Below, piece by piece: positions 8,651 through 16,521 of a stretch of 34,617 bases of DNA. This DNA is from GYS-P2D sp964414425 (GTDB lineage: Bacteria > Bacteroidota > Bacteroidia > Chitinophagales > Saprospiraceae). Below the pieces are notes generated by a model. It did not search any database, was not told where the DNA came from, and saw nothing but the letters and a program-made list of their open reading frames with translations. Every line of letters begins with the position of its first letter. Position 1 is the stretch's first letter. The translations under genes were made by a program, and so were the position numbers. The stretch spans positions 1 to 34,617 of the forward strand of contig CAYPWL010000034.1 in NCBI GenBank assembly GCA_964414425.1, written 5' to 3'.

Positions 8651-9712
8651 ATGAAAATAACTCGAGTAAAGGAGTCTAAGATAGCTTCGGTAGATTTTAA
8701 TAATCTGCCTTTCGGTCAGATATGCAGTGACCATATGTATGTGGCAGAATATGCAGATGGCGAATGGGGCCCTGGAGAAATCAAACCGATGGAGAACTTT
8801 AGTATCCACCCTGCGAACTTGACCTTACATTATGGCCAATCAATTTTTGAAGGGATGAAAGCCTCTAAGCATAAAGACGGTACTCCTATGCTCTTCAGAG
8901 TAGATAAGCACATCGAACGTCTCAACAATTCGGCAGTGCGGATGTGTATGCCAGAGGTGCCGGCACAGATGTTCAGTGATGCGGTGCGAGAGTTGGTATC
9001 TGTAGATAGTGCATGGATTCCTCCTCAAGAAGGGAGCGCGCTATATCTCAGACCGTTCATGTTCGCAACAGAGGAGTATGTCGGAGTCAGAGCTTCATCA
9101 ACTTATAAGTTTGTAATCTTTACCTGTCCAGTAGGGCCATACTATTCTAAGCCGGTGAGCCTGTTAGCAGACAGTACCTACGTACGGGCGTGCCCTGGAG
9201 GAGTAGGAGAGGCCAAGACAGCTGGCAACTATGCGGCATCACTTTTTCCTGCTCAAAAAGCTAAGGAAGCCGGATATGATCAGATTATGTGGATGGATCC
9301 ATATGAGTTCAAATACATCCAAGAGGTTGGAACGATGAATATCTTTTTCATCATTGGGCACAAGGCTTTTACTCCTGCCATCAATGGCGCAATCCTTAAG
9401 GGTATTACCAGAGATAGCATGATCCAAGTGATGAAGGATAGAGGGATAGATGTAATCGAAAAGAATCTGCCAATTGACGAGGTGATCAAAGCCCACGAGT
9501 CGGGAGACCTCAAAGAAGTATTTGGGACGGGTACAGCGGCGGTCGTATCATTAGTACATAAGATATCCTATAAAGATTCGGTCATAGAACTCAATCCTGA
9601 TCAATACGAGATAGCACCATCTCTCAAGCAGTATATTGATGGAATGAGAGTAGGAACTATCGAGGATAAATTTGGATGGACAGAACGAGTAGAAGAAGCT
9701 GTCATTAGTTAA
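8651..9712 (+). CDS. ilvE: Branched-chain amino acid aminotransferase
   Basis: PLP-dependent class IV aminotransferase that interconverts leucine, isoleucine and valine with their 2-oxo acids using glutamate. The 353 residues match the longer (type II, eukaryote-like) BCAT group: LHYGQSIFEGMKASK (59-73), FRVDKHIERLNNSA, ALYLRPFMFATEEYVGV, and GGVGEAKTAGNYAAS in which Lys189 is the likely PLP Schiff-base lysine. QEVGTMNIFF, GITRDSMIQV and EVFGTGTAAVVS follow. All family blocks are intact. It is a single gene; the next plus-strand genes encode secreted proteins and are unlikely to share its role. Confidence 0.95.
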   Translation: MKITRVKESKIASVDFNNLPFGQICSDHMYVAEYADGEWGPGEIKPMENFSIHPANLTLHYGQSIFEGMKASKHKDGTPMLFRVDKHIERLNNSAVRMCMPEVPAQMFSDAVRELVSVDSAWIPPQEGSALYLRPFMFATEEYVGVRASSTYKFVIFTCPVGPYYSKPVSLLADSTYVRACPGGVGEAKTAGNYAASLFPAQKAKEAGYDQIMWMDPYEFKYIQEVGTMNIFFIIGHKAFTPAINGAILKGITRDSMIQVMKDRGIDVIEKNLPIDEVIKAHESGDLKEVFGTGTAAVVSLVHKISYKDSVIELNPDQYEIAPSLKQYIDGMRVGTIEDKFGWTERVEEAVIS

Positions 9713-9771
9713 AACCTTGCACAATTAGTAACGTAGATAGGTAATACCTGTCTGATTTGGTGTCTTGTGTC

Positions 9772-10599
9772 ATGACAACCAATGCCATGTTACAATTGAA
9801 AACTATTTTATTAGGGCTATTTCTATTGCCCTTTTTGGTGACGTCTCAGCTTCACGCCTCTGATGAAATATCAGTAGATACTGTCGACTTGGAATTAAGA
9901 GTCTTTCTGGAGGGAGCATATGATCCTGTAGATCACCTGATGAACTCCACACTCAATAAGATTGGTTATTTACCAGGTCAGACACCCAAGACACTTTTTG
10001 GAGCCGCAACAGGTTCTGGTCAGCCATATGGTAGTAGTCCGTGGGCGTACTACGGTACAGAAGGAAGATCAGATCGAAGCATCGAGGAGTTTTATCCAGA
10101 GACTACGATCGACTGGATATTAGTGAGTCTGCGAAGTGGCATCGAGAAAAGTACTGAATTGTTGAGAACTGCAGCTGTGTTATTAAAAGATGGGGATGTA
10201 GTCATGATTGAACCAACTCCTATAGATACTGCTATTACAGAATGTTATATCGTAGTCGAGCATCGCAATCACATGATCGTGATGACTCCACAACCCGTGC
10301 CTGTGGTCAACGGTCGATTGACCTATGACTTCACACAGTCCGATTCATATGTGGCCTTACTGGGCCATGGTCAGAAAGAAATGAGTGATGGCTCATTTGC
10401 CATGTTTATAGGCAATATAGAACACGATGAGTTGGGCATCAACGACATCAATTTCAATGATATCATAAGATTTATTGAATACAACGGTGAGCATAGCTCC
10501 TATTACGAGGCCGATGTAGACTTTAATGGCGATGTAAATGTGGCGGATCAACGGAAGATTCTTGATAATGTTGGTGTTTTTACAGAAGTGCCACAGTAA
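9772..10599 (+). CDS. Secreted protein with C-terminal dockerin-like EF-hand loop (paralogue 1)
   Basis: Probable exported protein. From ATG 9772 it has 275 residues beginning with a signal peptide (MLQLKTILLGLFLLPFLVTS plus LHA). A TTG further upstream gives a longer but less likely form, and ATG 9787 a shorter one. The mature part follows a pattern common in Bacteroidota extracellular proteins: LEGAYDP, LNKIGYLPGQTPKTLFG, SGQPYGSSPWAYYGTEG, VDWILVSLR-like, CYIVVEHRNHMIVMTPQPV, and a C-terminal calcium-binding loop DVDFNGDVNVAD (about 248-259) like that of dockerin and T9SS-associated modules, then the final VPQ. The family has no established function that I know. The next gene is a clear paralogue. 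Confidence 0.85.
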   Translation: MTTNAMLQLKTILLGLFLLPFLVTSQLHASDEISVDTVDLELRVFLEGAYDPVDHLMNSTLNKIGYLPGQTPKTLFGAATGSGQPYGSSPWAYYGTEGRSDRSIEEFYPETTIDWILVSLRSGIEKSTELLRTAAVLLKDGDVVMIEPTPIDTAITECYIVVEHRNHMIVMTPQPVPVVNGRLTYDFTQSDSYVALLGHGQKEMSDGSFAMFIGNIEHDELGINDINFNDIIRFIEYNGEHSSYYEADVDFNGDVNVADQRKILDNVGVFTEVPQ

Positions 10600-10672
10600 T
10601 ACGATTTCTGTAAGCTTGTTTACAATTAGCTCTGAATTTTCTTTCACCGATAGGTGCAGAACAGACAAATAA

Positions 10673-10690
10673 TTGTCATGTAAATGACAA
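10673..10690. repeat. Perfect 7-bp hairpin just upstream of paralogue 2
   Basis: TTGTCAT (10673-10679) and ATGACAA (10684-10690) are perfect inverted copies around a 4-base loop. The 3' arm ends 18 bases before the start codon of the second EF-hand paralogue. There is no T-tract after it, so a leader hairpin or an operator is likelier than a terminator. Confidence 0.4.
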
Positions 10691-10708
10691 CACCAAAAAA
10701 CCAAGCTG

Positions 10709-11527
10709 ATGACAACTCTATTTTTCAAGTTGCTGCTCATTCCTATGTTGGCTTACACTTCTATGGCACAGCCGATAGAAATTCCAGGAAATGAAATAGA
10801 ACTCACAGAATCCAATATTGAATTTTACGTGTATTTGGAAGGCGCCTTTGACTCAGAGGAAGGGGTGATGAAGAATAAACTCAATGAATTAGGTTATCTA
10901 CCGGGCATGAAACCCAAAACTTTCTTCTCAAGAAAAACAGAATCTGGACAGCCTTATAAGAATTATCCATGGGAATACCAAGGTAACGAGGGTGTCGTAA
11001 AGACTAACGATTATTACAATTATGACAAAAAAGTCGTTGACTGGGTGCTCGTAAGCATTCGTGAGAAAGAACATTATAATAGTACTGTATTTAGAGCCCC
11101 TGCGCATGTATATGTCGACGGACGTGTTAAGATAGCTTCGGTTGGAGCCAAGTGCTCATTAGATCCGAGTAAGAGATATTACATCGTCATAGAGCATCGT
11201 AATCATCTCGCTGTAATGTCAAAAGAGCCTGTAGCGGTAAAAGATGGTAACATATCTTATGACTTCAGATATACGGAGTCATATCAGGAGGGACATAAAC
11301 AGATTGGTGATGGCATGTATGCTATGATAGCTGGCAATGCGAATCCAAAAGACACCGAGCTGACAGTTGCCAGTATAGACGAAGATGATATTAAATCATG
11401 GGAAGGCGGCAACGGATTGAATAGTAGTTACTTCCTGCAGGATGTAGATCTGAGCGGTGATGTGTCAGTAAAAGATAAAGAGATTCTATTCAACAATATG
11501 GGATTGATCTCAATGGTTCCACAATAG
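10709..11527 (+). CDS. Secreted protein with C-terminal dockerin-like EF-hand loop (paralogue 2)
   Basis: A 272-residue exported protein with a signal peptide (MTTLFFKLLLIPMLAYTSMA then QPIE). It is a tandem paralogue of the preceding gene, sharing in the same order LEGAFDSEEGVM, LNELGYLPGMKPKTFF, SGQPYKNYPWEYQGNEG, VVDWVLVSIREK, YYIVIEHRNHLAVMSKEPV, YDFRYTESY and the C-terminal loop DVDLSGDVSVKD (245-256). Both proteins have exactly 16 residues from the end of this loop to their shared VPQ end. Identity is clearly partial, so the duplication is not recent. The pair is separated by 109 bases. A surface-associated, calcium-stabilised role is inferred from the loop; no enzyme motif is visible. 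Confidence 0.87.
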   Translation: MTTLFFKLLLIPMLAYTSMAQPIEIPGNEIELTESNIEFYVYLEGAFDSEEGVMKNKLNELGYLPGMKPKTFFSRKTESGQPYKNYPWEYQGNEGVVKTNDYYNYDKKVVDWVLVSIREKEHYNSTVFRAPAHVYVDGRVKIASVGAKCSLDPSKRYYIVIEHRNHLAVMSKEPVAVKDGNISYDFRYTESYQEGHKQIGDGMYAMIAGNANPKDTELTVASIDEDDIKSWEGGNGLNSSYFLQDVDLSGDVSVKDKEILFNNMGLISMVPQ

Positions 11528-11547
11528 TCATATACTCTCTATATTCA

Positions 11548-11572
11548 CTGACAAATACATAATCTTTGTCAG
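11548..11572. repeat. Perfect 8-bp hairpin that covers the proposed TTG start of the patatin-like gene
   Basis: CTGACAAA (11548-11555) and TTTGTCAG (11565-11572) are perfect inverted copies with a 9-base loop. The TTG start proposed for the following gene (11566-11568) is inside the 3' arm. It lies 20 bases after the stop of the EF-hand paralogue and has no T-tract, so it could be a translation-limiting leader hairpin or an inefficient 3'-end structure. Confidence 0.45.
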
Positions 11573-12630
11573 CTCCGAAAATTTCAATTAGGGCAGGTAA
11601 GCGAGCTTATCGGTTGTTGTCAAGTCGTCCACTAACTCCTGATATGGTTGCAGGTGTTGCTGCGGCTGCAGGTGGCCCCAAGTGGTTCACAACATACGGC
11701 TTAGTTAGATATATAGTCGATGATCTCTTAGATGATGATCAGAGTCGATTTTATATCGGTTCTTCTGTAGGTTCTTGGCAGATGGCTGCGGCATGTACTT
11801 CTGATCCAGGTAGAGCTCTCGAGAGGCTCAGAAAGGCTTACGCCGAATACATCTATACCGAAGATCCGGGTCCTGGCGAAATATCTGATGCGTGCGCTGA
11901 TATCATTAAACAGATGGTGTCAGATCAGACAGATTACATACTCAATAACAAGTCTAAGAGTCTATATGTGACGACCTCTCGAGGTCGAGGCTTGTGCAAC
12001 TCCGAACAAAAAGCTAAGCTCTTGCCGGGGCTGGCCTTAGCGGCGCTCAGTCACACTGTTAAGAGGTCTTGGTTACAAGGCTCTATGAGTCGTACCATAT
12101 TCTCTAATGATGATAGCTTGCCATATCATAAGGATAAGGATGCCCTCAGGACTACTTTACAAGCCCTCAACACGGCTAATCTCATTGACTCTATGCGAGC
12201 AAGCGGAGCGATACCGCTGTTGATGAAGGGAATCACGATAGCTGGTCAGGACGGACTTTATTGGGATGGAGGTATCATAGATTATCATATGGGTTATCCA
12301 TATGATAGGATAGATGGTAAGATCGTCTTACTACCACATTTCATGCATGATGTATTAGCGGGATGGTTTGATAAGCATCTGCCGGTCTTTGGCAGAGCTA
12401 AGCAGGAGTTTATGTCTGATGTTGTGGTGATTTACCCTTCTGATGATTACATATCATCCTTGCCTCGACAACAGATCTCAACTATGGATGATTTCGAATA
12501 TTTTGGTCAAGATCAACAAGGGCGTATAGAATATTGGGATACGATATCGTCTCAGAGCCTTGAACTCGGAGCAGAATTTAGAGAACGAATTGAGACTGAT
12601 ACATTGAGGGATATTATGCAGCCCTATTAA
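11566..12630 (+). CDS. Patatin-like phospholipase family protein
   Basis: Probable cytoplasmic lipid acyl hydrolase using a Ser-Asp dyad. The 354 residues carry IRAGKRAYRLL at the N-terminus, the glycine-rich oxyanion segment AAAAGGPKWF (32-41), the nucleophile elbow GSSVGSW with Ser67, and the Asp motif YWDGGIIDYH with Asp234. These are the hallmarks of the bacterial patatin group. The start codon appears to be TTG: an in-frame TAA lies just upstream (11560-11562) and the first ATG downstream would remove the conserved IRAG segment. The start lies within a perfect hairpin, and the gene begins only 39 bases after the EF-hand paralogue. The natural substrate is unknown. Confidence 0.86.
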   Translation: MSAPKISIRAGKRAYRLLSSRPLTPDMVAGVAAAAGGPKWFTTYGLVRYIVDDLLDDDQSRFYIGSSVGSWQMAAACTSDPGRALERLRKAYAEYIYTEDPGPGEISDACADIIKQMVSDQTDYILNNKSKSLYVTTSRGRGLCNSEQKAKLLPGLALAALSHTVKRSWLQGSMSRTIFSNDDSLPYHKDKDALRTTLQALNTANLIDSMRASGAIPLLMKGITIAGQDGLYWDGGIIDYHMGYPYDRIDGKIVLLPHFMHDVLAGWFDKHLPVFGRAKQEFMSDVVVIYPSDDYISSLPRQQISTMDDFEYFGQDQQGRIEYWDTISSQSLELGAEFRERIETDTLRDIMQPY

Positions 12631-12662
12631 AACAAAAAAGCCTGCTATGGTAAGTAGCAGGC
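12631..12662 (-). terminator. Rho-independent terminator for the minus-strand TlpA-metallophosphoesterase-glycosyltransferase operon
   Basis: GCCTGCTA (12640-12647) pairs perfectly with TAGCAGGC (12655-12662) around a 7-base loop. Read on the minus strand the hairpin is followed at once by TTTTTTGTT, the classical U-tract. It therefore ends transcripts coming from the glycosyltransferase gene. The plus-strand patatin-like gene ends immediately beside it at 12630 and may use the same stem without a U-tract. Confidence 0.85.
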
Positions 12663-12804
12663 GTCGTCATCATGAAAAAGGTATAAAATCTTATTGAATT
12701 TTATATAAACCACAAGTAAAGTATAAACTCTTTAAGCAGCAAGAAATAAGGTGAGGATCAAGCAGCGTATAGGCGAATAATATTGGCGTAATGTTCAATA
12801 TTTG

Positions 12805-13701
12805 CTATTTCGTACTTTCTGATATGCTTTTTGCGAAATATTGTAATTTGAATAAGTCCAGCTGAAATAGCTTGGGATTGCCACTTTTGAGATTGTTTAG
12901 TATACGCTCAGTACGCCTGTTAAGCAGGTTAGTGACAGGTGATAATAGTCCCCATGTTTTAAGTCGGACATACGCTCGGATCAGCTTAGTATCGATTACT
13001 TCACCTTGTAGATAGAGTCTGCTGAGATTGCTCAGCGCCTCTTTAGTTTCTTCTATGAAAATATCTGCGGTTTTTAACCCACCATGTTTTATTGGATTGT
13101 CGATATGTATGATCGGATACTTGTTGCTCACTTGATATGCCCAATGGATATCCTCGTATCCATAGGTTTCAATTGATTCATCAAACTTGTATTGCATGAC
13201 AGCAGCTCTCGGAGCTACAAAGTTGTTAGAGTGAAATAGTTCAGTCGCTCTCTTATTGCGCAGACGAGCTTTGGGTGATTCCCGCAGGGTCCCATATCGC
13301 CAGTGCAGCTTGTATGCATCTCTCTTAGGTTCTTTCTTCGCATAGTTACGCCCACCAGAGATCACTGCTGTAGGATGCTCTTCTATAGCAGTGAGATACT
13401 TTTTGATATATCTCTTTGAGGTGATTCTGCTGTCCGAATCAATGAATAATAGATGCTCAAACCGCGCTAAGCTGGCAAGTTTATTTCTGATTTTTGATCT
13501 GCCGCAGTGATCTGTGAGTTCGACGTAGTTGACGCCCATGACTTGCTCTATTGCCCGATTGATCTCATGGTACTTTGGCTTAGACACATCGTCCAGACAG
13601 ATAATCTCAAACTGACATTTGGCCTTGCCACATTGAGAGACTATTTCTTGGACGAGATCTACGATGGACTGATTGTAGATGGGTATGAGGATCGATATCA
13701 C
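12805..13701 (-). CDS. Family 2 (GT-A) glycosyltransferase
   Basis: Transfers a sugar from a nucleotide donor to an unidentified acceptor, at the cytoplasmic face. The 298 residues begin with SILIPIYNQ, followed by an acidic pair in IICLDDVS (37-38) and a metal-binding DSDS (88-91) in LLFIDSDSR, which replaces the common DxD. A later TYGYEDIHWAYQV carries the ED pair usual in GT2 enzymes. There is no membrane helix. The start is GTG, whose bases overlap the stop of the upstream metallophosphoesterase gene (GTGA, 13701-13698), indicating translational coupling. It is the last gene of the operon and ends near the terminator at 12631-12662. Surface polysaccharide or glycan modification is the likely setting. 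Confidence 0.87.
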   Translation of the reverse strand: MISILIPIYNQSIVDLVQEIVSQCGKAKCQFEIICLDDVSKPKYHEINRAIEQVMGVNYVELTDHCGRSKIRNKLASLARFEHLLFIDSDSRITSKRYIKKYLTAIEEHPTAVISGGRNYAKKEPKRDAYKLHWRYGTLRESPKARLRNKRATELFHSNNFVAPRAAVMQYKFDESIETYGYEDIHWAYQVSNKYPIIHIDNPIKHGGLKTADIFIEETKEALSNLSRLYLQGEVIDTKLIRAYVRLKTWGLLSPVTNLLNRRTERILNNLKSGNPKLFQLDLFKLQYFAKSISESTK

Positions 13702-14213
13702 GGCACTTCGATTTTCCCACGAAGTCCGAGTTCTACAGCCTGTAGATTAGAGATCTCGCCGTTGTCCACGTCAAACTTCAGTAGGGTGCGAAATTTGTGA
13801 AACCCTATTACTCCGCATGCTCCTGGATTCATATGTAGGAGGTCATGTTGCTGATCACGCATCACTTTTAGTATATGCGAGTGCCCACAGATGTAGAGGT
13901 CGGGCTTCTCCCTTTGTATCGTTTCCTTCGCTTTCTTGTAGAGACGACCTGGATATCCCCCTATATGTATGATATAGACCTTGACGCCACCTACTGTGAA
14001 GATCTGTTCGAGAGGGTATTGGGTTCTTAAGGGCTTGCCATCAATATTACCCCAGACCATCCTCACTGGAGGACCGATTTGTTCTATTTGCTCAGCAGTG
14101 GCAACATCTCCGATATCGCCAGCATGCCAGATCTCATCAGCATCTTTGATATGTTTAATTACGTCACTTCCGAGATAGCTATGTGTATCAGAAATTAGAG
14201 CAATACGTGGCAC
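13698..14213 (-). CDS. YfcE/MJ0936-type metallophosphoesterase
   Basis: Small (171 aa) calcineurin-like phosphodiesterase with a complete dinuclear metal site: ISDTH (Asp9, His11), HAGD (Asp33), GNID (Asn56, Asp58), His83 in VYIIHIGG and GHSH (His111, His113). Such proteins are soluble and hydrolyse phosphodiesters; the physiological substrate is usually unknown. The start is GTG at 14213: an in-frame TAG lies two codons upstream, and there is no ATG that would keep the ISDTH motif. It overlaps the glycosyltransferase gene by 4 bases and follows the TlpA-like gene after 18 bases, so the three genes form one transcription unit. Confidence 0.92.
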   Translation of the reverse strand: MPRIALISDTHSYLGSDVIKHIKDADEIWHAGDIGDVATAEQIEQIGPPVRMVWGNIDGKPLRTQYPLEQIFTVGGVKVYIIHIGGYPGRLYKKAKETIQREKPDLYICGHSHILKVMRDQQHDLLHMNPGACGVIGFHKFRTLLKFDVDNGEISNLQAVELGLRGKIEVP

Positions 14214-14231
14214 AAGCTATAGCCTAAGATT

Positions 14232-15365
14232 TTAGAGTAGAGACTGAACAGCCTCTTCGAGATTACGACGTGGATTGACGTAAGCAATCTTTCCATCTCT
14301 GTCTAACAAGAATGTCTTTGGAATACTACGTACACCATATGCGGCAGCAGCCCCGCTATCCCACTTGCGTAGATCGCTGACATGTGTATCCCACTTCAAG
14401 TTATCTTTAGCTATGGCATCTATCCATCTTTTTTTCTGACTTTTCATCTGAGATTCTAACTGATTCTCCGGAAATCGCTTTTTAGTGCGCTCATCTAAGC
14501 CATCAAGGGATACGCTAAATACGGTAAATCCTTGATCCTTATATTTATCATATACACGCACTACATTTGGGTTTTCACGTCGACACGGTCCGCACCAACT
14601 GGCCCAAAAATCTAATAATACGATCTGTCCTTTGAGTTCAGAGAGACTTCTATCCAATCCGCCCACATCTGGAAGCGTGATATCAGGAGCGTTTTCACCT
14701 ACTCGAACCTTCTCAGTGGCCATTTTTCGTAGGGCTTCTTTATTCATCGCCTGGGCGAATGTATTATACTGAGCCGCAAAGTCTTCGCCGCTATGTGAGC
14801 TATTGAGTTTTTTACTCACTTGCATGTGCAAATCAGCAAACTCCACACTGCCACCAAACAACTGTAATGCCATCATCATAGCAATTGGTCCTTCCGCTTC
14901 ATTCAAAACAAAGTCTTGAAGCGATTTGACATCCGTCTCGCCATTTACATATGATTTCATTTTATTGACATAGGCACTACTGGATGTAGAGCCTTCTACG
15001 CTATATCCAAAGCTCGCAAGCGTATTGAGGTCTCCATCTATTTTGATACCTGTCTCAGTGCCGTCAAGTATGAGGTAAGCGGATTTCGCTCCAACTCTCA
15101 CACGATAGGTGCCAGCTTCAGGGGCCACCTCCATAGGTATTGAGAATGAACCTGAGCCATCCGTCTCGCCTTTAGCGACAACGCTATTCGCGTTTTCAAA
15201 GAGGTCTACCTTATCGAAATAAATGCTGAGATCTGATGCATTCGCAATTTTTCCTTTGATCTTATAGCTTTCTTCGGCACAGCTCGATACTAATACCACT
15301 GCACTTAGGAATAGAACCAATAATGAATATATCGATGATCTGTTGATGTTTGCTTTTACAAGCAT
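14232..15365 (-). CDS. TlpA-type thioredoxin lipoprotein
   Basis: Membrane-anchored thiol-disulfide oxidoreductase facing the periplasm. The 377 residues have a signal segment ending in a lipobox VSSC (Cys29), then a DUF4369-like beta domain (roughly 33-120) typical of Bacteroidota, a helical middle, and a thioredoxin-fold domain from about 222. The thioredoxin domain has the active site WCGPC (257-261) and the cis-proline SIP (Pro349). Proteins of this kind keep cysteines of other envelope proteins reduced, for instance in cytochrome maturation, though no cytochrome gene is next to it. It is the first gene of the three-gene minus-strand operon. An insertion in the thioredoxin fold (about 290-330, basic) is longer than usual. 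Confidence 0.92.
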   Translation of the reverse strand: MLVKANINRSSIYSLLVLFLSAVVLVSSCAEESYKIKGKIANASDLSIYFDKVDLFENANSVVAKGETDGSGSFSIPMEVAPEAGTYRVRVGAKSAYLILDGTETGIKIDGDLNTLASFGYSVEGSTSSSAYVNKMKSYVNGETDVKSLQDFVLNEAEGPIAMMMALQLFGGSVEFADLHMQVSKKLNSSHSGEDFAAQYNTFAQAMNKEALRKMATEKVRVGENAPDITLPDVGGLDRSLSELKGQIVLLDFWASWCGPCRRENPNVVRVYDKYKDQGFTVFSVSLDGLDERTKKRFPENQLESQMKSQKKRWIDAIAKDNLKWDTHVSDLRKWDSGAAAAYGVRSIPKTFLLDRDGKIAYVNPRRNLEEAVQSLL

Positions 15366-15471
15366 AATTCTTAAGTTTTTGTACGCTTAAAATAAACTAC
15401 AATATTATGAAATATAGAGATATGAATCTATAACTCTAATATCCTCATCATATTGTAAGTATACACACTAT

Positions 15472-15516
15472 GGGTTATCCTTTCTATTATGGCAATCTAC
15501 CATAAGATAATTACCC
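15472..15516. repeat. Nested inverted repeat between the TlpA-like gene and the 82-aa gene
   Basis: An inner perfect stem TTATGG (15487-15492) / CCATAA (15500-15505) with a 7-base loop is enclosed by TATC (15476-15479) / GATA (15506-15509) and GGGT (15472-15475) / ACCC (15513-15516), with unpaired bases between. It lies in the 189-base divergent intergenic region, 38 bases before the start of the 82-residue gene. A leader structure or a palindromic binding site are both possible. Confidence 0.35.
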
Positions 15517-15554
15517 TTTCAAGACGACAATAGACACACTATTTTCACTTCTCA

Positions 15555-15803
15555 ATGTTAACGATAAACCAATTTAACCAGGAGGCCTTTGACGTCCAGC
15601 GTGAACAGACATTTGAGAAGGGCTCCTTCTTTGATGTCAATAGTTCAGGTGATCGATTGATTTCCTTGTACTACTATAACGACTACTTAGTCGAGGTTTA
15701 TTTTAATCCTTATATCAATGAGGTAGAGCGCTTTGTTGCGCTAAGTATCTGGGATGCTGCGGATAAATACATTGATCTCAACCAACTATTTGTAGAGGCG
15801 TAA
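15555..15803 (+). CDS. Hypothetical 82-aa acidic protein
   Basis: A small soluble protein of 82 residues that I do not recognise. It is rich in aromatic residues (LYYYNDYLVEVYFNPYINEV, about 37-56) and acidic overall, without signal peptide or membrane helix. The predicted pattern is two or three beta strands followed by a C-terminal helix (DAADKYIDLNQLF). Its ATG at 15555 is well placed after a structured leader region. It faces the cytochrome oxidase subunit III homologue, with 7 bases between stops. Codon usage looks like that of the neighbours, which supports a real gene. Confidence 0.65.
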   Translation: MLTINQFNQEAFDVQREQTFEKGSFFDVNSSGDRLISLYYYNDYLVEVYFNPYINEVERFVALSIWDAADKYIDLNQLFVEA

Positions 15804-15810
15804 GCCACAC

Positions 15811-16404
15811 TCAAATCATTCGATTTACCAAGAAGAAGATTATTAGATAGATCCATAGCGCATCGATGAAGTGCCAGTATATACTGAGTACCATCAACCG
15901 CCGTTTTTTATCTGGGTCTGACAAATAGAGTAAGACGCTTGCAGGCTCCACCAATCTCTTTTTTGCATCCCGGATGAAGAATCCTAAAAATGGTAACCCT
16001 CCAATGACGTGTGCCAAGTGTATAGCAGAGATAACATAGAGGTAGCTTGCCAGATTACTGCTGGTGAGACCGACGTTCATTTCTATCATTTGATTCCAAG
16101 CGAATATCTGACCGATTAAGAAAAGAACACTTAGTACCATCGTCGCCCACAGCAAGGATTTATATCTACTGGTTTGATCATTTTCATATGCTTTCTTCGT
16201 TTCAACCAGCGTATAACTCGAACCTAATAAGAGGATTGTATTGGCGTAGAATAAGATGGGAATATCTACAGGAGTCTCGCCATTTTGTATCCGAGAATAG
16301 ATGTATGCGAAACTGAATCCCAGAAATAATGCGGTAATACTCGCTAAGACTAAGGTGATTTTGATATAGAGTGGGTGAATCAAAAAATCACGTTCTTTAG
16401 CCAT
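15811..16404 (-). CDS. Heme-copper (cytochrome c) oxidase subunit III-like membrane protein
   Basis: A 197-residue protein with five membrane-spanning segments and the patterns of subunit III of heme-copper oxidases. YIKITLVLASITALFLGFSF opens the first helix, then a middle helix follows a basic loop. SAIHLAHVIGGLPFLG (fourth helix) and YWHFIDALWIYLIIFF (fifth helix, with the conserved WHF-D) come later. Subunit III stabilises the catalytic subunit I and is normally encoded with subunits I and II. Here it stands alone, so it must join a complex encoded elsewhere, or it serves a related membrane protein. The start is ATG. Confidence 0.87.
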   Translation of the reverse strand: MAKERDFLIHPLYIKITLVLASITALFLGFSFAYIYSRIQNGETPVDIPILFYANTILLLGSSYTLVETKKAYENDQTSRYKSLLWATMVLSVLFLIGQIFAWNQMIEMNVGLTSSNLASYLYVISAIHLAHVIGGLPFLGFFIRDAKKRLVEPASVLLYLSDPDKKRRLMVLSIYWHFIDALWIYLIIFFLVNRMI

Positions 16405-16521
16405 AATTTACATTTATATTAGGTGGGTAACGCTTACATAAAACAGAAAGTTGCCGTTTTGTAAAATAGCATTGATTTACTTTCTAACCATTTCTATAGA
16501 TTGCAGGCAAACACAGATCTA

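Noticed and set aside
10393..10740. 115-residue minus-strand frame across the two EF-hand paralogues
   Set aside because: It covers the end of paralogue 1 and the start of paralogue 2 antisense and has no recognisable features; a chance frame.
12779..12802. AATATTG / CAATATT inverted repeat just after the glycosyltransferase stop
   Set aside because: Short AT-rich stem without U-tract, probably incidental; a strong terminator lies about 120 bases further on.
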